DNA of 64,000 nucleotides from the NCBI GenBank assembly GCA_963978905.1, contig OZ022260.1, forward strand, positions 18,588,334 through 18,652,333, read 5' to 3'. The translations under genes were made by a program, and so were the position numbers. Numbering within the stretch: position 1 is the stretch's first letter; each line of letters starts with the position of its first letter. The DNA is from Trichostrongylus colubriformis. Lineage: Eukaryota > Nematoda > Chromadorea > Rhabditida > Trichostrongylidae. Under the pieces are notes generated by a model. The model saw only the letters and a program-made list of their open reading frames with translations. It was not told where the DNA came from and made no database searches. Positions 58,334 through 64,000 of the stretch are shown piece by piece.

Positions 58334-58500
58334 GGCCGCGTTCATACTTTGCGCCGAGCGTGACTCCGTTCACCCGTAGCGGTAGAGTGGCACGGGGAAG
58401 GCTCAGAGACGATGCGGACAACGAGACAGGGTGGTACAGGTGGAGACGCAGATAAACGCAGCCACGCTCTACGCCGGCACCGCAAAGTATGAACGTGGCC
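58334..58500. mobile_element. PIF/Harbinger-like MITE, complete
   Basis: 167 bp beginning GGCCGCGTTCATACTTTGCG and ending CGCAAAGTATGAACGTGGCC (20-bp TIRs with one mismatch), flanked by TTA duplications at 58,331-58,333 and 58,501-58,503. The TIR and TWA target duplication are those of PIF/Harbinger. It is the best preserved member; partial relatives lie at 9,125, 38,615 and 44,434 and a longer one at 12,089. Confidence 0.92.
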
Positions 58501-58503
58501 TTA

Positions 58504-59102
58504 GAGGTAAAACCTGTTGAGTTGCGGACAACACACTGTGCGCCTGCGTATGGATTGGCATTGCTCACTATTCTGATATGATGTTTTGAATATTCAACAT
58601 ACTGGAATGATGTTTTGAATAAAACTGTATATGCACCCACTTCTGAGCGCCGTCGGTGGGCTAGATTACAGTCTCACTGAGAGAATCTTCATCGGGTAAG
58701 GAGCACAGCCTTATTTATTGCTCATTCCACGCCCTTTTATGAGAACACTGGTCGGGCGCGAGGATAGCATATAGTTGGATGGGCTGAGCGCATAACAATC
58801 TGCTGCATTAATGCTTGATCATTATCAACGAGTTGGAGATGCACCCGCGCATCCAGAGTTTACAAAATTGAATATTGAACAATAAACCGAGCAGGATCGA
58901 TCACTTTTGAATTTTACAAAGGCACGTCGCCCTGTCTCATCGTGAGCGTTTCTACCAACATCAGTAACTGGAAGTTCAAGAAAGCATAATTTCTACGGGC
59001 TCCCTTAATGGCACCGTGCTTTTCATACACAGTACACCCTTGTGCCTCATTTAATCTATGCAATGATTATTACAAGGATGCTGAATTATGGGCAAAAGCT
59101 TC
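58504..59102. other. No gene seen
   Basis: A short duplication, GGAATGATGTTTTGAAT/GATATGATGTTTTGAAT, lies near 58,575-58,620. Otherwise anonymous. Confidence 0.4.
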
Positions 59103-59175
59103 GGTGTCGGATGGGACTCGAACCCGCACTTCATGCTTTCTGGGCATATGTGCTAATCCATTACACTACCCACAC
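59103..59175 (-). pseudogene. tRNA pseudogene (73 nt cloverleaf, AGA at anticodon position)
   Basis: The minus strand folds as a 73-nt tRNA: acceptor GTGTGGG with CCGACAC (one mismatch), D-arm GTGT/GCAC with loop AATGGATTA, anticodon stem TATGC/GCATG, loop CCAGAAA, a 4-base variable loop, and T-arm GCGGG-TTCGAGT-CCCAT. Against function: C instead of U at position 33, a C-A mismatch in the T-stem, and an AGA (Ser) anticodon without the long variable arm of tRNA-Ser. The D-arm resembles Gln/Glu tRNAs. It is best read as a tRNA pseudogene or tRNA-derived repeat. Confidence 0.6.
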
Positions 59176-59848
59176 CTCTATGCAACAAATTCACTGCGAT
59201 ACTTTCTTTCGATGCTATTTACATTCAGTTCCTTATTCATACATAGCACTTTGTTGATCCGACGCTTAGATAAGCGCTTCCAACTTTTCCTCGTAAGTAA
59301 AGTTTTTCACACAGTTTTTCCGCTTCTAATACAATTGAATGGGTATCGCAAGCACAAGCGGCGGTCGCATTTGCAATTGGAGCCCCATCTGGAAGGATGC
59401 TCATGTGGCTTGCATAGCACTAGCACAGCAACAACGAGACAACAGAAAGCAGCTCCTCAAGCACACAGCTTCCGGTAAAATGTTCTACCCTGAACACTCT
59501 AAACTCTACTTTTACTGTGAACGCTGTATTATGACCACGCTGACCCCTTTCCAAATACTCGTCTCCGTCGACGATCAATCAGCACTATGTGATAACACAG
59601 TGCGTGCATTAGTCGCCCACACATTTCTCAAAGAAAAATTACGTGAAACATTCGCTGAACCCCAAAAAACGGACCATTGTCAAGCATATCATTGCGCTTT
59701 CACAGCAGAACAGCAACTTAAGAAAGAGCTTCTTTGATGACTCTGGAGAACAGCCATAAATGAACCAGTGATTCTACCAAACATTTGATGAAATAGTTGC
59801 CCGCAAGGGAAGGAGAAGCTTAAAGTGAGCAAACCCCGTCCCCGCACG
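59176..59848. other. No gene seen
   Basis: The plus-strand frame 59,339-59,737 (132 codons) has a protein-like composition but no recognised domain and no splice evidence. It may be chance. Confidence 0.35.
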
Positions 59849-59854
59849 TTTATT
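59849..59854 (-). terminator. AATAAA polyadenylation signal
   Basis: AATAAA on the minus strand lies 16 bases after the stop codon at 59,873-59,871, consistent with the very short 3' UTRs common in nematodes. Confidence 0.5.
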
Positions 59855-59870
59855 TTCCAGTTTGATGACG

Positions 59871-60505
59871 TCATCGAAAATACTCAGGTGGTACCGCGGG
59901 ATGTCGCTTCTTTGGTGATAAACCAGCCTGCACTGTGCCAGATTTCAGCTTGCCTCTACGGCTAGTTGTCACAAAATCCACTAGCCTGATTTCAAAAGTG
60001 ATGTTCTGCGGAAAGAAGCAGTATAGCACAGCTGGATGGTTTACATGACGTAAATCAAAACCAGGCAAAAGGAAGCTGCTGATGAATCCATTCAGAGAAG
60101 CTCTAAAGAAGAACACTCCTCACGTAGCATTCAACGGCATACAGTTATGCTAGTCAATATTTTAGGAATTCAAAAATTCGATTACAAAAATGCTGAGTTA
60201 CGGGTGGAATAAAATCCTTTGAGAAGAATAAAATGCTGCGATATGGGTATAACCTTTGGTCTTAGACGCGCCTTGAACCAGCCTTCCCTGATAATAAACG
60301 GAAACTATCAAAAATGGAAAATAAACCAAAATGAGTGATAAGTTTAAGAAGAAATATCACACAATACACTGCTTCGATAGATCCACACGCTACTATTATA
60401 CTGACACACGCAACCGAAAACCCAGTTGTCTCTGAAATGGAGATTCTCACCATGGATAATATGTCCCCTTCCTCCACACATATCATAGGTTCATTGGAGC
60501 AACAC
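59871..60505 (-). CDS. Two 3' exons of an unrecognised gene
   Basis: Terminal exon 60,005-59,871: after the strong acceptor TTCTTTCCGCAG the minus strand reads 44 codons, NITFEIRLVDFVTTSRRGKL followed by KSGTVQAGLSPKK and PAVPPEYFR, then TGA. A candidate preceding exon 60,505-60,451 (acceptor CAGCCTCAG, donor GTGAGA) reads CCSNEPMICVEEGDILSM and joins in phase 0 across a 445-base intron. Upstream exons were not found. The fold is not recognised; NITFEIRLVDF looks like a closing beta strand, but no family can be named. The polyadenylation signal at 59,849 supports the 3' end. Confidence 0.5.
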
Positions 60506-61170
60506 CTGAGGCTGCACTATCCCACCGCCACACCGGTGTTACAATGACGTCATGGGCGTAAAGTGCGCCGAAGAGTTTTTCGTGGTGGTTTGGAGTCTTC
60601 GTTTATCCTACTGTAAAAAACGTGTGTATAAGGAGTCTCATGAAGAAAGTGCTCCACGGAGAAAGTGCTTCCCATACACTTCCATGAGGACAATTACTGT
60701 TCATTTAGAGAGGACTTGAGGTTTTGGAGAAAGGAAACATAGGTTCAGATCTATCGCTAATTCGCTTTTGTGAACCGGCTCCCGATGAAGATTGACAACT
60801 CTCATGAGTTCAGTGATAGCAATCACATGTCCTTATTTTCACTCTTAGAATGGGGCCATTATTACGTAGCTGTGAGATGTGAATACTGACAGAACAAAAA
60901 CTTCGAATTATTCAGTTCCCGAAGAATCAGATGTGGCACATGACCTCTCTCTATATTCACTAATCAAGATCATCCAACCAGCAAACGACTGAGAAACGTT
61001 CATAAGCTCGAACACTAGAGTAGTGATCAATGCTGTTTCATTTTAAGGCCTTCGGTTGCTAATTCGTTGCAGTTAAAGTTCAAAGTCGTAGGTAACTATT
61101 GAAGAACGAGATGTCTTTGGTCACCGCGTCCACTAGCCAGAACAATTTCAACCATGAAATTAAGAGAATT
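60506..61170. other. No gene seen
   Basis: Possibly intronic to the minus-strand gene ending at 59,871. An attractive acceptor at about 60,612 (TTTTTTACAG, minus) leads into sequence with stops in all three frames, so no exon is called. Confidence 0.35.
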
Positions 61171-61222
61171 TATATGTGATTCTTCTTGAAGCCGTAACCA
61201 AGATGTTATTTAGTTTTATTCG

Positions 61223-61253
61223 GCTAACGTTTCGGCCTAGTCGCCTTCGTCAG
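61223..61253 (-). ncRNA. Hammerhead-like ribozyme core (left arm)
   Basis: Minus-strand copy of the motif described for 61,607-61,637, identical in sequence because the arms are perfect inverted repeats. Confidence 0.25.
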
Positions 61254-61606
61254 AGCCTGGAAAGCCAAAGATAGATGCGATTCATCCCCCAATTAGCGCC
61301 AAAAACCCTAAAATGAATAGGAAAGATGAGTGCATAGCCATAACAAACGAGCTTGCCCCATTTCTCAACCTGTGTGGGCTAAAAAACGCCATCGGCTTCA
61401 TGCCGAAGGGTCGGGTCATCTGAAGCCACCCACTAAGTCAGAATAGCTGTGGTCTCAGCGATAGCTGGTTGTGCTTACAGGTTGGTTCCCACTACGGTTG
61501 TGATTTGCGACTTTTTTCTAAACTCTCCTAGTCTAGGTAGAACTGTTTTGTAAGTTTGAAATGGTGATTGGGGGATGAATCGCATCTATCTTTGGCTTTC
61601 CAGGCT

Positions 61607-61637
61607 CTGACGAAGGCGACTAGGCCGAAACGTTAGC
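61607..61637 (+). ncRNA. Hammerhead-like ribozyme core (right arm)
   Basis: CTGACGA fits the CUGANGA core; GGC-GACTAG-GCC forms a 3-bp stem II; GAAAC follows as the second core strand. One extra A precedes stem II, and the UH cleavage strand and stem I partner are not obvious, so activity is doubtful. Similar cores occur in Penelope-like elements and retrozymes of animals. Confidence 0.28.
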
Positions 61638-61689
61638 CGAATAAAACTAAATAACATCTTGGTTACGGCTTCAAGAAGAATCACATATA

Positions 61690-62193
61690 TACGAACACAA
61701 TGCCAAGATTTATGGAGAGTCAAACTTGGATACTTAAGAGAATTTACTTTAAAAAAAAGATTTCAAAAGAGTTTTTACCATCCGACCCTAAAATCTCTTC
61801 AACAACTGAAACCTTTCGCTCACTGCTTAAACTCTCAGCGCACCTTCTATACCTAAATCGCACACTTTCCTTCACCACCTGAACCCTGTAGCGCGAATTT
61901 TGAGTCAAAAAATCATGTCGCCATATTAATTCCCGACTATTCAACTGAATAATAAATATCTACGGGAAAGAAGGTTCGTTTCAGTAGATACTGCTCTTGA
62001 TGGGCCCCTTTTTTGTGACACAAAATTGTGCCTTAAAAAGGCAAATATAATAATACAATCACTTTTTTCAGATTTCACATCTTACCCACTTGTGAAGTTC
62101 CATTCCTTACTGCCAAAATTCGCATTTATATAAAACTAGTCTTTTCTAACCTCCTACACCCTGATTCCCGCCACACCCCCCTTACCTTTTTCA
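61690..62193. other. No gene seen
   Basis: AT-rich 3' flank of the exon at 62,194-62,420 (minus). No canonical polyadenylation hexamer was noticed. Confidence 0.35.
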
Positions 62194-62420
62194 TCAGTAC
62201 GATGATGATGAAGTTGACGTCTTAACCTTATAACCAAGGAATCTTGCCAACAATCGTTGCTTTCGGTCTGTCAATGCCAAACAATTTGTCGATGGTGGCG
62301 TCGGTGTGTCGGTGAACGTCAAACAATCCAGAAGGTCGAGTGAGGTCAAGTAAGCAGCGACCTCTTCTTCACGAACCACAACAAACAAATTTGACAGGAA
62401 CCGACGTCTTTGTGGGAACA
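62194..62420 (-). CDS. Terminal exon of an unrecognised gene
   Basis: After the acceptor TTGCTGGGTCAG the minus strand is open for 74 codons to TGA (62,196-62,194). It reads FPQRRRFLSNLFVVVREEEV, then AAYLTSLDLLDCLTFTDTP, TDRKQRLLARFLGYKVK, and a Ser-rich tail. Amphipathic leucine-rich segments and evenly mixed codons look genuine. The exon enters in phase 1, and the upstream partner was not identified (the frame continuing into 62,421-62,546 could be intron). No family recognised. Confidence 0.4.
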
Positions 62421-64000
62421 CTGACCCAGCAATACCAAGACCGCACCTACAATGTATACTAAGCTCCTAGGCCCTAGCCATATGAAACATCGAGGTGTGT
62501 TTGGATTTGAGCGTTCTATTTCGGCTTCGTGAAGACCTTCACCCAAAGGAGCATTAGCTATTGAACCCCACTACACATTAGACCACGCAGCAAGCTACAG
62601 GAAGCGCAAAGAAGAATCCGTAAAAGTGATTTATTTGGGGGAACCGACCTAGCTTATTGTTGTACACAAATTACCTTGACCCCTTTCTTCGTAGCTCCCA
62701 AAAAGCTTACTCTTCACAGTGGCTCTAATGATAATTTTAGTCCGTTACAATGTCATACTGGAGACACTTTTCGCGTTAATTTGACTATTCCGTTCACATC
62801 CAAGAGCGGATAGTCAAATTATCACGATAATTCTTCCACAGCTACCAAGTGTGCATCCTGAGAGCAGCGTTGGGATGAATGATAAGCGTGAAGAGAAGCG
62901 CCCACCGTCTCTCATGGCCGACACCTGCCATTGATTTGATCAGTTGATCAGCTATGGCAACTACTCGAGAAAAAGCGCGTACTATATCGTGGTAAGAGAG
63001 GATGGATGGAATCCTGCAGTAGTGAAGGCAAGGTACCACGGGAAAGGTAGTATCGCAAAGTTTCGCGTAATAACATCAAGTAGATACTGTGGAACGCCTA
63101 CTTCTGCGCCATAATATCGTCCAAGCAGAAGGTCGGAAAGGCCTTATTTTTGAGGTTTTGAAGATTTACTTCGATCTTCCCTCTATTCTTGAGTTCCTCA
63201 ACATTCTCAGAATCTTTACTGAGCGCGATGACTGACGAAGGCTACCGTTAATTATGCATATAAACAAAGTAGGCCCATACAGCAAATGAAGCTAACAGTT
63301 CATCCATTGCTCCCGACACTGTGTTCAGCGTGTTGTGTCGGCAACATAGCAAATCTGTTCGGTGGAAAAAAGGTGGCCAAAGAACAATTCAGCAGACACA
63401 TGGATTTTTCCCAGGAATCTTGTGATGTTTATTACACAGATTCAAAACATTGAAAAATGGAAGTCGCACACGGGTCAGAGCAAGGCACGGATGTGCAGAC
63501 TCCAAACCCACTTTCATAACAACCTTTCATAGAACGTGGAGTTGAATTTGTCTCAAAACAGTTGGAATGCGGATTTGGTGAACTTCACTTCACATGAAAC
63601 TGCTCCATGATGTTAAAAAACGCAAAAATACTGAACCTTGTCATGCACGTGCAAAAAGCGATCAAACCCCTTTATAACCATCTAGAATCAGTTTGAACGA
63701 AGATGATCTTTCAGAGCCCAAATTTTGCCCAGAAGCTGCCTTTAGTGCAAAACTGTAACGCACTACCGAAAGATTGTCACGATAGGACAAACGCTAAATG
63801 GATGGAATAACAACCCATCACGGGAAGAGAATAGCGGTCCCTTCTCGTCGATATTTTTACAAAAGGTGACTGTTTCAAAACGACAAGGTATCGACGTTGT
63901 TCAACTCTTTTTTGGAATGCAGCACGCATCGCAATTCCATTCAAAATCGTAGTAGCATCGTAGCGTAAATGCGCTTTGGCCTATACAATGACTAGCTGAG
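62421..64000. other. No gene recognised; one hairpin
   Basis: A hairpin at 62,776-62,822 pairs TAATTTGACTAT with ATAGTCAAATTA. The minus-strand frame 62,842-63,240 (RYYLSRGTLPS, HDIVRAFSRVV) has a vaguely retrotransposon-like composition but no diagnostic motif. Confidence 0.35.

Larger units (their letters stand above)
61171..61689. mobile_element. 519-bp element with perfect 123-bp inverted arms
   Basis: 61,171-61,293 and 61,567-61,689 are identical reverse complements over all 123 bases as read, separated by 273 bp. The outer ends read TATATGTGATTCTTCTTGAA. Each arm contains CTGACGA-GGC-GCC-GAAACG, resembling a hammerhead ribozyme core of Penelope-like or retrozyme elements. No protein is coded. 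The interior includes a short hairpin (CGGCTTCATGCCG). The class is uncertain: fold-back DNA element, or head-to-head pair of terminal repeats from a Penelope-like element. Confidence 0.85.

Noticed and set aside
60540..60615. Exon after the strong acceptor TTTTTTACAG on the minus strand
   Set aside because: All three frames meet stops before any usable donor.

Overview
The window looks like nuclear DNA from a nematode, most likely a clade V (strongylid, hookworm-like) parasite. The evidence is short exons with TTTCAG-type acceptors, introns from about 50 bases to 2.3 kb, candidate trans-splice acceptors a few bases before start codons, a candidate two-gene operon, and dense decayed mariner, PIF/Harbinger-like, CR1/Jockey-like LINE and Gypsy copies. 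The species itself is not provable from the sequence alone. Most open reading frames longer than 60 codons here are chance.

Only two genes can be reconstructed. One is a lipase maturation factor 2 (LMF2) homologue on the plus strand (39,778-47,013, 17 inferred exons, about 635 residues). The other is prefoldin subunit 3 on the minus strand (53,889-49,995, 6 exons, 188 residues). About 130 bases upstream of the prefoldin start lies the terminal exon of another minus-strand gene (54,018-54,119), a spacing that suggests a nematode operon. Three more minus-strand exons belong to unrecognised genes: 60,451-60,505 and 59,871-60,005 (possibly one gene), and 62,194-62,420.

Layout. 1-9 kb: a BEL/Pao-like gag remnant, a TTAA-flanked MITE, a mariner scrap and mostly anonymous sequence. 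9.36-11.57 kb: an inverted-repeat element (TSD TCA) split by a 1,046-bp mariner that itself carries a 176-bp MITE. 12.1-12.8 kb: a PIF/Harbinger-like element. 16.5-18.1 kb: a satellite with a 146-bp unit. 18.6-22.0 kb: a fold-back and a minus-strand LINE interrupted by an 840-bp mariner. 22.0-26.9 kb: a near-palindromic 1.8-kb element, then a 2.7-kb element holding a nested 1.3-kb relative. All of these have 3-bp target duplications and carry tRNA-like modules near their ends. 27.7-28.5 and 47.7-48.9 kb: two copies of a TA-flanked element ending CAGGGGGTGCC. 30.9-37.4 kb: a Gypsy element with intact LTR ends and a 4-bp TSD, but with protease/RT/RNase H missing and the 3' LTR split by a nested inverted-repeat element. 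37.8-39.3 kb: a cluster of fold-backs. 39.8-54.1 kb: the genic part. 54-64 kb: sparse exons, a tRNA pseudogene, a Harbinger MITE and a 519-bp element with two perfect 123-bp inverted arms carrying a hammerhead-like core.

The most novel-looking signal is the inverted-repeat family at 9.36, 22.05, 24.22 and 24.36 kb. Its members share TIRs (CAAGGGAAGG-type), 3-bp target duplications, internal pol III A/B-box modules and a recurring internal motif of about 45 bp.
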